A program made the position numbers and the translations under genes. Of a stretch of 64,000 nucleotides of DNA, positions 36,398 through 45,836 are shown piece by piece. The stretch comes from Qipengyuania vesicularis (GTDB lineage: Bacteria > Pseudomonadota > Alphaproteobacteria > Sphingomonadales > Sphingomonadaceae). Under the pieces are notes generated by a model that was given only the letters and a program-made list of their open reading frames with translations, was not told where the DNA came from and ran no database searches. The DNA is taken from positions 675,001 through 739,000 of the forward strand of contig NZ_JAIGNJ010000001.1 in assembly GCF_019711415.1 (NCBI RefSeq), read 5' to 3'. Positions within the stretch are counted from its first letter, which is position 1; each line of letters opens with the position of its first letter.

Positions 36398-36466
36398 GTT
36401 CCCGCGCAGGCGGGAACCTCATTGAATATCGCGCTAAGCCGCCTGAGGCCCCCGCCTGCGCGAGGG
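36398..36466. repeat. Inverted pair of palindromic repeats (REP/BIME-like)
   Basis: The first unit is a perfect palindrome GTTCCCGC-GCAG-GCGGGAAC (36398-36417). About 50 bases on, 36449-36466 holds a related copy in reverse orientation; both share the 12-base core CGCGCAGGCGGG. Such paired palindromes after a stop codon resemble REP/BIME elements and can also stabilise or end the greA mRNA. Whether it is dispersed in the genome cannot be seen here. Confidence 0.6.
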
Positions 36467-36482
36467 ATCAAGGTCGCCACCG

Positions 36483-36989
36483 TTACAGCGCGCGCTTCTT
36501 CTTGGGCGCTGCGGGCTCTATCTCGCGAACCATCGCCCAGTTGGTGATCTCGACACCGTCGATTTCGAAGGTCCGCTTCTTCATCGCGGTATAGCCAGCG
36601 CTCTCGAAGGCCGGCTTCGCAATCTCGCTTGCCTCGGTGAAGAGGTGGGTGATCCCGTTATACTTGGCAAAGAGCGCCGCCGTCTCCAGCAGGCTGGAGG
36701 CGATGCCTTCCTTCGTGTGATCGGGATGGCAGTAGAGATGGTCGAGGTGACCGGTCAGTTCCAACATCGCATAGGCGACCGGTTTGTCATCCTCGTCCAC
36801 CGCGATGAAGATCTGTGTCCCCGCATCGGCTTGCGACTGGTAGACTTCGGGGCCTGCGAAGTTCGATAGCCAGGCCTCGACCTGTTCTTCGGTATAGGCC
36901 TCAGGACCTATGGCGCCAATCGCCGCGCGGCCGAGTTCGGCAAGCGCTTCGGCGTCGCCTTCCTCGAAAGAGCGGATCGAATAGCCCAT
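36483..36989 (-). CDS. GNAT family N-acetyltransferase
   Basis: A 168-residue GNAT-fold protein. Seen: IRSFEEGDAEALAELG at the N-terminus, then FIAVDEDDKPVAYAMLEL and the acetyl-CoA region LYCHPDHTKEGIASSLLETA (in place of the usual R/Q-x-x-G-x-G/A loop, TKEGIA), and ITHLFTEASEIAKPAFESAGY. The substrate is unknown. The start at MGYSIRS follows AGGA at a short spacing; the frame is open 35 codons further. It ends the two-gene unit with the DUF4170 gene. Confidence 0.8.
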   Translation of the reverse strand: MGYSIRSFEEGDAEALAELGRAAIGAIGPEAYTEEQVEAWLSNFAGPEVYQSQADAGTQIFIAVDEDDKPVAYAMLELTGHLDHLYCHPDHTKEGIASSLLETAALFAKYNGITHLFTEASEIAKPAFESAGYTAMKKRTFEIDGVEITNWAMVREIEPAAPKKKRAL

Positions 36990-37003
36990 GGTCCTGTCAG
37001 CCC

Positions 37004-37234
37004 TTACGCTTCTGGGTCCAGCAGCTTGTGCAGGTGGACGATGACATACTTCATCTCGGCATCGTCGACCGTGCGCTGCGCATTGCCGCGCCATGCGCTT
37101 TCGGCGTCGTCATAGCTCGAATAGACGCCGGCGACATGCAGGCTTTCCGGGTCGGAGAAGGTTACGCTGCGCGGATCGGTGACGCGGCCCCCCATCACCA
37201 GGTAAAGGGTCTGCTTGCTCTCTTTTTCTTCCAT
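37004..37234 (-). CDS. DUF4170 domain-containing small protein
   Basis: A 76-residue protein recognised by YLVMGGRVTDPRSV, then the block GVYSSYDDAESAWRGNAQRTVDDAEM and the end YVIVHLHKLLDP (each at full length 26 residues or less; quoted here in part), the pattern of DUF4170, an alphaproteobacterial family of unknown function. The start is at MEEKES. It is 14 bases upstream of the GNAT gene in the same direction. The 114 bases upstream hold no other gene. Confidence 0.8.
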   Translation of the reverse strand: MEEKESKQTLYLVMGGRVTDPRSVTFSDPESLHVAGVYSSYDDAESAWRGNAQRTVDDAEMKYVIVHLHKLLDPEA

Positions 37235-37348
37235 GGTCGGTTTCTTTCTCGCTACGGAATCGGGGGAGGAGATCGGCCCCGCCCATAAAGGAAGCGGCGC
37301 GACAGGCAAGCCCGTCACGCCGCTATCCGTGTTTGGTTTAGATTCGGT

Positions 37349-37858
37349 TTAGTTCGAGATCTTGGCACGCAGATCGCGATACGCACGCGAAGACTTGCGG
37401 CTCGCCTTGCGGCCGGACGACCGCAAGCTGTCGCTCATCGAATCGAGGCGATAGCCAGCGTCGCGCTTGATGCGGCGCGCCTGGGTGCCGGCTGCATCGC
37501 TAAGATCTTCGAAGCGATCGCCAGCACCTTCGATCATCGACAGGCCGTAGGCGAGGGCGGCGTCGGCTGCATAGCTCGCCAGCGATCCGCCACGGCGGCC
37601 GAGTTCGCGGCCACGGCGCGTCATCGCGCCAATAGCGAGGCCGATTGCCACGGCACCGGCGACGGTTGCGACCGGGTGTTTCTTGGCGAATTCGATCGCG
37701 CTGTCGGCGACATCCTTCGCTTGATCGGCAAAGGAGCGCTCTTCATTCCGGCGTTCACCGGCTTCGATGCGCGCACGCAGCTGGTCGCGTTTCTCTTCGT
37801 CAGTCAGCTTGCTGTCGGCGCTAATCGGGGTGACATTGCTTTTTGCGGTGTCGGACAT
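37349..37858 (-). CDS. DUF883/YqjD-like membrane-anchored protein
   Basis: A 169-residue protein. The charged N-terminal half (DEEKRDQLRARIEAGERRNEER) probably forms a coiled coil; residues about 68-82, KKHPVATVAGAVAIG, match the YqjD/ElaB (DUF883) C-terminal membrane-anchor motif but in mid-protein; the rest is an alpha-helical, Arg/Ser-rich tail. AGGTTTACC precedes the ATG. YqjD of E. coli is an inner-membrane protein that binds ribosomes in stationary phase; whether this protein does is unknown. Last of a four-gene cluster. Confidence 0.7.
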   Translation of the reverse strand: MSDTAKSNVTPISADSKLTDEEKRDQLRARIEAGERRNEERSFADQAKDVADSAIEFAKKHPVATVAGAVAIGLAIGAMTRRGRELGRRGGSLASYAADAALAYGLSMIEGAGDRFEDLSDAAGTQARRIKRDAGYRLDSMSDSLRSSGRKASRKSSRAYRDLRAKISN

Positions 37859-37907
37859 GGGTAAACCTCTTGAATTCGTGTCTGTTTGATCAACGACCGA
37901 CCGGGGC

Positions 37908-38234
37908 TCAACGTTCCGGCGTTTCGCCGCGCTCGTCCCATTGTTCGTCCTCTTCACCGCTCCCAAGGCCCAGCGCCTCGAGGAGGGGATTTCGGGCGAA
38001 CCAGACCACTACGGCAGCCAGCAAGGCGGCCAGCGCGCCTTTGTTGTCCTCGGCGACTTCTACGGCTTCCTCGTAGAGGTCCATCGCGCCTTCAGTCATG
38101 CGGTCCATGGCGCGTTCGCCCAGGCCTTTATGGGCGAAATCGGCCTTGATGTGCTCGATATCGGCTTCGACCAGCGCCCGCGCGGAGTCGCGCAGATACT
38201 TGTCCTCGAGCATGCGCGTCCTGCGATCACTCAT
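37908..38234 (-). CDS. Hypothetical protein with one membrane segment
   Basis: A 108-residue protein whose ATG sits within the end of the holin-X gene (ATGAGTGA, 8-base overlap). The N-terminal 55 residues are charged and helical (MLEDKYLRDSARALVEADIE), followed by a hydrophobic stretch ALAALLAAVVVWFA at about residues 68-83 and an acidic tail GSGEEDEQWDERGE. It occupies the position of yqjK in the similar E. coli cluster but I see no clear similarity to YqjK. Function unknown. Confidence 0.65.
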   Translation of the reverse strand: MSDRRTRMLEDKYLRDSARALVEADIEHIKADFAHKGLGERAMDRMTEGAMDLYEEAVEVAEDNKGALAALLAAVVVWFARNPLLEALGLGSGEEDEQWDERGETPER

Positions 38235-38655
38235 CGGCGCCATCCGAAAAAGCATCGCGAATGTCGTCGATCCGCCCCTTGAGGAGGCGAAGGAGGACGA
38301 CGCCGAAGACGATCAGGAGGATTGTCACCACCGCTGTGGCGCCCCAAGGGCCCAGCAATGGCATCAAGGCGATCACGGCGCCTACCGTGAAAGCAATCAG
38401 CGCTAGGTGGAAAACGCCAAAGGCGCCAAGCGCGATGGCAATGGCGCCTTTTAAGCGGTTGGCGGTGAAGCCCGCGCGGCTCTTCTGGAAGGCGACCTCT
38501 GCCTCGGCATAGGTCTTGCCATCCTCCAGCAGCGCAAGAATGTCGTCGGTCAGGGAAGGACCCGGGTCACCGTAGTCCTCCTCCTCGGGCTCGTAATCGT
38601 CGGGCAGGTCGAGCGGACCTTCATACTCCGCCCGTTCCTGCATTTCACTGTCCAT
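38227..38655 (-). CDS. Phage holin family protein (Holin-X, YqjE-like)
   Basis: A 142-residue membrane protein matching the Holin-X/YqjE family (PF07332). Seen: a long acidic N-terminus (EYEGPLDLPDDYEPEEEDY), an amphipathic segment, then two hydrophobic helices about residues 70-92 (IAIALGAFGVFHLALIAFTV) and 99-123 (LGPWGATAVVTILLIVFGVV). Despite the family name nothing phage-like is nearby; YqjE homologues belong to envelope-associated operons. Cotranscribed with the YqjD-like gene. Confidence 0.75.
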   Translation of the reverse strand: MDSEMQERAEYEGPLDLPDDYEPEEEDYGDPGPSLTDDILALLEDGKTYAEAEVAFQKSRAGFTANRLKGAIAIALGAFGVFHLALIAFTVGAVIALMPLLGPWGATAVVTILLIVFGVVLLRLLKGRIDDIRDAFSDGADE

Positions 38656-38679
38656 TATCGAGCCCCCGACCCTAGTTTC

Positions 38680-39312
38680 TTAGCGGCGGAATAGGCGCGA
38701 AAGCAGGAATCCTGCAACCGCTGCGATGCCAATTGCCGTGCCCGGGCTTTTGCGGACGAACTCGCGGCCGTCTTCGACGAGGTCGTCGACGCTCTTTTCG
38801 TCGAGCTTGCGAGCATAATCGTCCAGCGCGGTCGAGGCGCTGCGAGCATACTCGCCATACTTGGCGCCAAGCTTCTCATCGACCTGGTGGGCGTTCTCGG
38901 TGATCGTACGGCTGAGCGAACGAAGGCCTTCGCTGGTCTTGACCTTGCCCTCGGTAGCAAGTTCCTTGCTCTTCACGCGGGCATCTGCGCCGTACGCCTT
39001 CGCTTCGGCGACCCAGTCTTCGCCCTTGCCTTTGGCCTGGCCGCGATAGGCGGCTGCGCGTTCGCGGCCTTCAGCCTTCAGCGCCGCGGCGCCAGCCTTG
39101 GCTTCCTCGAGCGCGGCGTTGAAGCGGCTCTTGGCTTCGGTGCGGTGGTCGGCGGTGGGTTCGGTGTCGGTTACAGTGTTGGTCACGGGGGTCATCTCCT
39201 TGGCGGTAGCGGTCTTGGCCACGGTCTTGCGCGGCTTCTTCGCGGTGCTGGATTTCTTTGCGGTGGTGGTTTTGCGCTTCTTGGGAGCGCCAGATGCGGG
39301 GGTTTCTGCCAT
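38680..39312 (-). CDS. YqjD-like protein with lysine/alanine-rich N-terminus
   Basis: A 210-residue protein. Residues 1-45 are histone H1-like, rich in Lys, Ala and Thr (KKRKTTTAKKSSTAKKPRK); residues 60-180 are predicted amphipathic helix rich in Ala, Glu, Lys; the last 25 residues VRKSPGTAIGIAAVAGFLLS and RLFRR match the DUF883/YqjD membrane anchor. The start at MAETPAS follows AGGACGAG. A membrane-anchored basic tail could contact ribosomes or DNA, as reported for YqjD. First gene of the cluster. Confidence 0.72.
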   Translation of the reverse strand: MAETPASGAPKKRKTTTAKKSSTAKKPRKTVAKTATAKEMTPVTNTVTDTEPTADHRTEAKSRFNAALEEAKAGAAALKAEGRERAAAYRGQAKGKGEDWVAEAKAYGADARVKSKELATEGKVKTSEGLRSLSRTITENAHQVDEKLGAKYGEYARSASTALDDYARKLDEKSVDDLVEDGREFVRKSPGTAIGIAAVAGFLLSRLFRR

Positions 39313-39451
39313 TGCTCTCGTCCTTGCCCTCAATTCGTATTCATTTCCCGGCGCTTGGAAGAAACCGGGTCTTCTATGGTGCAACGCAACTTGCGCGCCG
39401 ATGTTCCGGCGAATAGAGCGCTTTCCAGCCCTCGATCTGGGGGTGTTCTAG

Positions 39452-40777
<1,326 letters not shown>

Positions 40778-40781
40778 GGCG

Positions 40782-41033
40782 CTAGCCCTTTGCCCGGTTC
40801 TTCGGGTGGAACCAGTATTGCCACACGCCCCATGCGTTGATGAGCAACAGCAGGCCGTTCATCGCGGCCAGTGGCATCGCGTCTTCGCCCAAGCCGATGT
40901 AGATCCACAGCGCCGATACGAAACAAAACAGGACGAAGCCCCATGCGGTTGCCCGTCGCCCGAGATCGAATGCGATCATCGAGGCGGCGGCAACGGTGCC
41001 GATGGATGCGATCCATTCGAGCGGGCCGTTCAT
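40782..41033 (-). CDS. Small multi-span membrane protein
   Basis: An 83-residue protein with three hydrophobic segments, about residues 8-22 (GTVAAASMIAFDLG), 26-46 (AWGFVLFCFVSALWIYIGLG) and 52-70 (LAAMNGLLLLINAWGVWQYW), ending in a basic HPKNRAKG. The last segment, with NGLLLLINAWGVWQYW, resembles one helix repeat of PnuC/PQ-loop-type proteins, but no family assignment is safe. Its stop is 5 bases from the eno stop; divergent from the phosphotransferase gene. Confidence 0.65.
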   Translation of the reverse strand: MNGPLEWIASIGTVAAASMIAFDLGRRATAWGFVLFCFVSALWIYIGLGEDAMPLAAMNGLLLLINAWGVWQYWFHPKNRAKG

Positions 41034-41095
41034 GATCGTAGTGTTCCCATGATTGCCACGACGTTTCGGGGAAGCTAGCGTTCCGAAATTGTCCT

Positions 41096-42154
41096 TTGTG
41101 GGAGAGGGGCTTGGCCGGATTTCCTGCCCATCCAGATGACCTGACGCCCGAGTGGCTTTCCGATGCTCTCGGCGCAAAGGTTGAGAGTTTGCGCTGGGAG
41201 CCTATCGGCACCGGGCAGGTCGGTGACAGCGTTCGAATTTTCGTCGAGAGCGCAGGCTTGCCCAGGACGTTCGCAGGGAAGTTCCCTGCTGCCGATCCTG
41301 CCAGCCGGGGCACCGCGACCATGTTCGGCCTCTATCGCAAGGAAGTCGAGTTCTACCGGCAAGCCGCGCCGAAGCTCGATGTCCGGGCTCCGAAGGTATA
41401 TTTTGCCGATGTGTCCGATGACGGCGGTGAGTTCTGCCTTATCTTTGAGGATCTGGGACCGGCGCGGCAGGGCGACCAGATAGCCGGTTGCGGCATCGAC
41501 GATGCGCGGGCGGCCATCCGGCAGGCGGCGGCGATTCACGCACCCAGTTGGGGCAGGGCGGAGATCCTGGAAGCTGGATGGATACAGCCCCCTGAGAATC
41601 TCGGTGCGACCGTGGGCGGGATGTATCCGCAGGCCCAGGCCCAGTTTCGCGAACGCTATCGAGACGTGCTGGAACCCGAATTCATGCAGCTTTGCGAAGG
41701 GCTGGCAGATCGGGCGAACAGCTATTTCGTCCGTGATGCCAAGCCGAAATGCCTCGTCCACGGCGATTTCCGCCTCGACAACATGCTGTTCGACATCTTG
41801 GACGGCGAAGAGCCGATAGCCGTGCTGGACTGGCAGACCGTGACGATCGGCAGTCCCATGAACGACGTGGGATACTTTCTCGGCTGCGGGATCGGGCAAC
41901 TTGGGCTCAACCATGAGGACGAACTGCTGGATCTCTACTACGTGGAGATGGCTGGACGCGGCGTTTCACTCTCGCACGAAGACATGCAGCGCGACTACCG
42001 GCTTGGTATCTTGCACGGCGTATCCACCGCCGTTTTCAGCGCGGCCTTTGTCGAGCGCACTCCCCGGGGAGACGAGAATTTCCTGTCGATGGCACGCGGA
42101 GCTTGCGCATTGGCGCTCCGCCATGACAGCTTGTCGGTATTGGAGGAGACCTGA
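41096..42154 (+). CDS. APH-type phosphotransferase
   Basis: A 352-residue protein kinase-like phosphotransferase (PF01636/ecdysteroid-kinase-like branch). Seen: GTGQVGDSVRIFVE nucleotide-binding loop, Brenner motif LVHGDFRLDNMLFD with the catalytic Asp, and IAVLDWQTVTIGSPMNDVGYFLG supplying the Mg-binding Asp. No ATG lies near the N-terminus; the start used is a TTG, another TTG at 41111 is possible, so the start is uncertain. The branch acts on hydroxylated lipids, sterols or amino sugars in different organisms; it is not a recognisable aminoglycoside resistance enzyme. It is 2 bases from the next gene. Confidence 0.8.
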   Translation: MWERGLAGFPAHPDDLTPEWLSDALGAKVESLRWEPIGTGQVGDSVRIFVESAGLPRTFAGKFPAADPASRGTATMFGLYRKEVEFYRQAAPKLDVRAPKVYFADVSDDGGEFCLIFEDLGPARQGDQIAGCGIDDARAAIRQAAAIHAPSWGRAEILEAGWIQPPENLGATVGGMYPQAQAQFRERYRDVLEPEFMQLCEGLADRANSYFVRDAKPKCLVHGDFRLDNMLFDILDGEEPIAVLDWQTVTIGSPMNDVGYFLGCGIGQLGLNHEDELLDLYYVEMAGRGVSLSHEDMQRDYRLGILHGVSTAVFSAAFVERTPRGDENFLSMARGACALALRHDSLSVLEET

Positions 42155-42156
42155 GC

Positions 42157-43248
42157 ATGGCACTGTCCAAGGGCGACGATTATCCCATCCACCAGACCTC
42201 CGAGCCGGTTGCCTATGCCGGTACCGATCGCAACTTCTACGACCGCTATTTCTTCAACGGCTACGCGCCCGACGGTGGCGGCTTCTTCGCCATGGCTTTC
42301 GGAGTCTACCCGCATCTCGATATTGCCGATGCGCACTTCAGTTTTATCCGGGGCGGCACTCAGTACTGCCTGCACGCCAGCGCCGAGTTGGGTATGGAGC
42401 GCATGGGCATGCGCGTGGGGCCGATAAGGCTCGAAGTGATCGAACCGCTCCACGCGCTCAAGGTCACCATCGAAGAGTCCGACGGGATCGCCGGAGAGTT
42501 CACCTTCACTGGCCGTGCCTTCCCGATCGAGGAGCCGCGTTTCATCCATCGCATCGGTCCGCGGGCCTTCATGGACTACACGCGGATGACACAGAATGGC
42601 CACTACGAGGGTTGGCTCTCGCTCGATGGCGAAAAACACGAGATGGTCGATGGCACCGCCGGCACGCGCGATCGCAGCTGGGGCGTAAGACCAATCGGCG
42701 CGCGTGATCCGCAGCCCATACCCGGCGCGCCTGCACCGAGCTTTTTCTGGCAATGGACGCCGATCAGTTTCGGTGACGGAAGCCTCTTCTTCCACGTGAA
42801 CAACGACACACATGGCAAGGCCTGGAACACGCGGGCCGCCTGGGCGCCCGATGGCGCAGATGCCCGCGATCTTGCCGAAGGACACGGGAGCATGCGCACT
42901 CGATTACTGCCGGAGACCCGCTGGCCGGCGGGCGGGACCTTGTCGCTGGCACTAAAGGGTGCGCCCGAGCAGGTGACTTTCGAACCGCTCGACCGGTTCC
43001 AGATGAAAGGGCTGGGCTACACGCACCCGGAATGGGGGCATGGCATGCACCACGGTCCGCTAAGGGTCGCGCGGGAGGATTATGACCTTGCGAGCCTCGA
43101 TGCCCTGGCGATGGACAATCTGCATGTGCAAACGCTCGTCCGCGCAACCGGCAGCGACGGGCGCGAGGGTATCGGGGTGTTCGAACAGCTCATCCTTGGG
43201 CCCTTCGCGCCGTTGGGCCTCGAAGGATATGGCGACGGAGCGGATTAG
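42157..43248 (+). CDS. Lipocalin-like protein paired with a phosphotransferase (DUF7064-like)
   Basis: A 363-residue protein with a strong TGGAGGAGA upstream. Beta-rich sequence with repeated short strands; the motif GTRDRSWGVRP near residue 166 recalls the D-x-W-G motif of AttH/CrtC-type double lipocalins, and similar proteins next to APH-type kinases are known in sterol- and terpenoid-degrading bacteria. No signal peptide. I infer that it handles the same hydrophobic compound as the adjacent kinase; the compound is unknown. Its end overlaps the convergent methyltransferase by 4 bases. Confidence 0.65.
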   Translation: MALSKGDDYPIHQTSEPVAYAGTDRNFYDRYFFNGYAPDGGGFFAMAFGVYPHLDIADAHFSFIRGGTQYCLHASAELGMERMGMRVGPIRLEVIEPLHALKVTIEESDGIAGEFTFTGRAFPIEEPRFIHRIGPRAFMDYTRMTQNGHYEGWLSLDGEKHEMVDGTAGTRDRSWGVRPIGARDPQPIPGAPAPSFFWQWTPISFGDGSLFFHVNNDTHGKAWNTRAAWAPDGADARDLAEGHGSMRTRLLPETRWPAGGTLSLALKGAPEQVTFEPLDRFQMKGLGYTHPEWGHGMHHGPLRVAREDYDLASLDALAMDNLHVQTLVRATGSDGREGIGVFEQLILGPFAPLGLEGYGDGAD

Positions 43249-43973
43249 TCCGCAATAACGAGGCGATAGCCTGCGTCGTAAGAATCGAGACCGTGCAATA
43301 AGGAATAGCGCTGGTTCCACGCGCCACTTTCTATGTCGTCGCCAAGCCGCCGGAGGCCATCCTCCACGCCGTCGAGCGCCCAGAAACTCGAACTCCCGGA
43401 CCGTAGATGCGGATCTAGATAGGCCTCGGGGCGATCCCAATAGGCATAGAGAAAGCCGTCGCTGCAGGCTTTGGGGACCGGCACCGTCTCCGTGCGGATA
43501 GTGCCGAGCCACTTTGCGTAATTCTCCATTGGGGGCATGACCCTTCCGTCGAGCTCAGCAAGCTGGGGGAGATAATCGGTAAGCCATGGGCGTGCAGCGG
43601 GATCGAAAGTCAACAGCACTACTGGCCCGGCTGACACGCGACGCATTTCGGCAAGGCCCTCTGGCTGGTCGCCCCAATGATGGATGGTCAGGATCGCCAT
43701 GGCAGCATCGAAGGAGTTGTCCTCGAATGGTAGCGCCTCGGCGCTCGCCTGCACTGCGCGAGCGGCACCTTCGGGCCGCTTGGCGATCATCTCGGCGGAG
43801 GGTTCGACCGCCACGATTGACCGATCATCCGGTTCATAGGATCCGGTTCCTGCCCCGACGTTTACGACGCTTCTTGCATCGCCAAGAGCTCGGCGGATCT
43901 GCGCGGCGATACGCGGGTCGGGCTTGCGCAACTCGGCGTAGTTCACCCCGATCCGGTCATATTTCGCCGCCAT
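43245..43973 (-). CDS. Class I SAM-dependent methyltransferase
   Basis: A 242-residue methyltransferase. Seen: motif I VVNVGAGTGSYEP (residues about 36-48), acidic loop IVAVEPSAEMI, QASAEALPFEDNSFDAAMA and ILTIHHWGDQPEGLAEMRRV, all in the correct order of the UbiE/Coq5-like group. Substrate unknown. It follows ribH by 3 bases and so may be cotranscribed with the riboflavin genes; related small methyltransferases beside ribH occur in Sphingomonads. Confidence 0.85.
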   Translation of the reverse strand: MAAKYDRIGVNYAELRKPDPRIAAQIRRALGDARSVVNVGAGTGSYEPDDRSIVAVEPSAEMIAKRPEGAARAVQASAEALPFEDNSFDAAMAILTIHHWGDQPEGLAEMRRVSAGPVVLLTFDPAARPWLTDYLPQLAELDGRVMPPMENYAKWLGTIRTETVPVPKACSDGFLYAYWDRPEAYLDPHLRSGSSSFWALDGVEDGLRRLGDDIESGAWNQRYSLLHGLDSYDAGYRLVIAD

Positions 43974-43976
43974 GGA

Positions 43977-44399
43977 TCAGCCCGCGAAACGGCCTTGGAG
44001 ATCGAGCAGGGCCAGCGCGGCCTTGGCTGCCTCGCCACCCTTGTCCTTCTTCGAAGGATCGGCGCGCACAAGCGCCTGTTCCTCGTTCTCGACCGTGATG
44101 ATGCCATTGCCGATCGCGATGCCGTCCATGGTGAGCGCCATGATGCCGCGCGCGCTTTCGCCCGCGACGATCTCGAAGTGGTAGGTTTCGCCGCGGATCA
44201 CTACGCCGATGGCCACAAAGCCGTCGTATCGGCCTGTTTCGGCTGCCATGGCAATCGCGCCGGGGATCTCGAGCGCGCCCGGGACGGTCAGAACCTCGAC
44301 CGAATGGCCTTCCGTCTCCAGCGCAGCCTTTGCGCCAGCAACCAGCATGTCGTTCAGGTGATCGTAGAAACGTGCTTCGACGATGAGGAAATTGGCCAT
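43977..44399 (-). CDS. ribH: 6,7-dimethyl-8-ribityllumazine synthase
   Basis: A 140-residue lumazine synthase, the penultimate step of riboflavin synthesis, joining the DHBP made by RibB with the pyrimidine from RibD. Seen: [57 protein letters not shown] with the catalytic His, and [16 protein letters not shown]. It starts 5 bases after ribB and overlaps no other gene. Confidence 0.95.
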   Translation of the reverse strand: MANFLIVEARFYDHLNDMLVAGAKAALETEGHSVEVLTVPGALEIPGAIAMAAETGRYDGFVAIGVVIRGETYHFEIVAGESARGIMALTMDGIAIGNGIITVENEEQALVRADPSKKDKGGEAAKAALALLDLQGRFAG

Positions 44400-44404
44400 G
44401 TGAC

Positions 44405-45643
44405 TTACTCCGGGATCGGCATGTGATCGACGATATTAAGGCCATAGCCTTCGATCGCCACGACATTGGGCTGTGAATTGCTGAGCAGGATCATGTCTTC
44501 GACACCCATGTCGGCAAGGATCTGCGATCCGATCCCGACATTGCGCTCGGCCTCGCTCTCGCCATAGCCTTGGGCGGGGCGGCCGGTAATGATGACAATC
44601 ACGCCCGAGCCGTGCTCGCCAACTGCCTGCATCGCGCGCTGGAGCGTGCGCTTGCGCGGTCCGGGCTTGCCCAGCACGTCGTCGAAGATCGAGATCGGGT
44701 GGACGCGGGTGAGGGTGGGCTGGCCTTCCTTCACCTCGCCCTTCTGCAGGACATAACTTTCGCTCCCGTCGACCGTGTTGCGGTAGGTCAGCATTTTCCA
44801 GCTGCCGCCATAGTCGGAATCGAAGGTGTCCTCGGCGATGCGTTCGACTAGATGATCGTGGCGCATGCGGTATTCGATGAGGTCACGAATCGTGCCGATT
44901 TTCATGTCGTGCTTGCGCGCGAATGCGACGAGGTCATCGAGGCGGGCCATTGTCCCGTCGTCCTTCATGATCTCGCAGATCACGCCGGAGGGATTGAGAC
45001 CGGCAAGGCGTGAGATATCGACCGCAGCCTCGGTATGGCCGGCGCGAACCAGCACCCCGCCGTCGCGTGCGGTAAGGGGGAAGACATGGCCGGGGGTGAC
45101 GATGTCGTCGGGGCCCTTGGTGGGGTCGATGGCAACCGAGACCGTGCGCGAGCGGTCGGCTGCGCTGATGCCGGTGGTGACGCCCGTCTTGGCCTCGATA
45201 GAGGTCGTGAAGGCGGTCTGCATGCTTTCGCGATTGTCGCGACTCATGGGTTCGAGGCCGAGTGCCTTCACGCGCTTGCTGTCGAGCGAGAGGCAGATCA
45301 GGCCTCGACCGTGCGTCGCCATGAAGTTGATCGCATTGGGAGTCGCCATTTGCGCTGGGATGACGAGGTCGCCTTCATTCTCGCGATCCTCGTCATCGAC
45401 CAGGATGAACATGCGGCCGTTGCGCGCTTCGTCGATGATTTCTTCGGCACCGACGATCACCGGCGTATCGTCATTCGCATCGAGAAAGCTCTCCAACTTG
45501 CCGAGCGTTTCGGCAGTGGGATTCCAGCTGTCCTCGGTGCAATCGCGCAGCGTATTGGCGTGAAGCCCGGCAGCGCGGGCAAGGCCGGCACGGGTCATCA
45601 GACCATTGCCGACGAGGGTGCGAACTTTCTCGATAGTGTTCAT
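44405..45643 (-). CDS. ribB: RibBX: DHBP synthase with degenerate GTP cyclohydrolase II domain and N-terminal HTH
   Basis: A 412-residue protein in three parts. Residues about 1-58 look like an XRE-type helix-turn-helix ([18 protein letters not shown], then [14 protein letters not shown]). Residues about 62-265 are a complete 3,4-dihydroxy-2-butanone 4-phosphate synthase: [60 protein letters not shown]. The C-terminal part aligns with GTP cyclohydrolase II ([17 protein letters not shown]) but lacks the zinc cysteines, as in RibBX proteins. So the DHBP activity is likely and the cyclohydrolase activity is not. Start codon context has no strong Shine-Dalgarno sequence. Confidence 0.88.
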   Translation of the reverse strand: MNTIEKVRTLVGNGLMTRAGLARAAGLHANTLRDCTEDSWNPTAETLGKLESFLDANDDTPVIVGAEEIIDEARNGRMFILVDDEDRENEGDLVIPAQMATPNAINFMATHGRGLICLSLDSKRVKALGLEPMSRDNRESMQTAFTTSIEAKTGVTTGISAADRSRTVSVAIDPTKGPDDIVTPGHVFPLTARDGGVLVRAGHTEAAVDISRLAGLNPSGVICEIMKDDGTMARLDDLVAFARKHDMKIGTIRDLIEYRMRHDHLVERIAEDTFDSDYGGSWKMLTYRNTVDGSESYVLQKGEVKEGQPTLTRVHPISIFDDVLGKPGPRKRTLQRAMQAVGEHGSGVIVIITGRPAQGYGESEAERNVGIGSQILADMGVEDMILLSNSQPNVVAIEGYGLNIVDHMPIPE

Positions 45644-45653
45644 GGCCGCGCCG

Positions 45654-45702
45654 GTATCACATCATAATGTGATACGCAAATAGGATCACGACAGAATGTG
45701 AT
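45654..45702. promoter_or_regulatory. Two operator-like inverted repeats upstream of ribBX
   Basis: Two inverted repeats with the same geometry: ATCACATCATAATGTGAT (within 45654-45675, extended to a 9-bp arm by GT/AC) and ATCACGACAGAATGTGAT (45685-45702). Both span 18 bases and their centres are 29 bases apart. On the minus strand TATGAT lies inside the first and GATAAT just before the second, so a bound protein would cover the likely promoter. The candidate binder is the N-terminal HTH of RibBX; this is inference. Confidence 0.6.
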
Positions 45703-45760
45703 GCATTATCGCGAGTGTGCGGCTGCCACGACCAGAAGTTTGCTATGCCTGTGGGAGATT

Positions 45761-45836
<76 letters not shown>

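Noticed and set aside
38227..38655. Prophage remnant because of the phage holin family gene
   Set aside because: The Holin-X family name is historical; no phage gene, integrase or att-like repeat is nearby.
41096..42154. Aminoglycoside resistance gene
   Set aside because: Only the general APH fold and catalytic motifs match; the context and pair with a lipocalin-like gene argue for another substrate.
45654..45702. CRP/FNR-type binding site reading of the ribBX repeats
   Set aside because: CRP sites are TGTGA-N6-TCACA; here the half-sites are arranged inside out (TCACA-N6-TGTGA), so a CRP/FNR protein is not the likely binder.
45644..45760. FMN riboswitch before ribBX
   Set aside because: The gap to the tRNA gene is only 117 bases and none of the conserved RFN-element stems or loops is visible.
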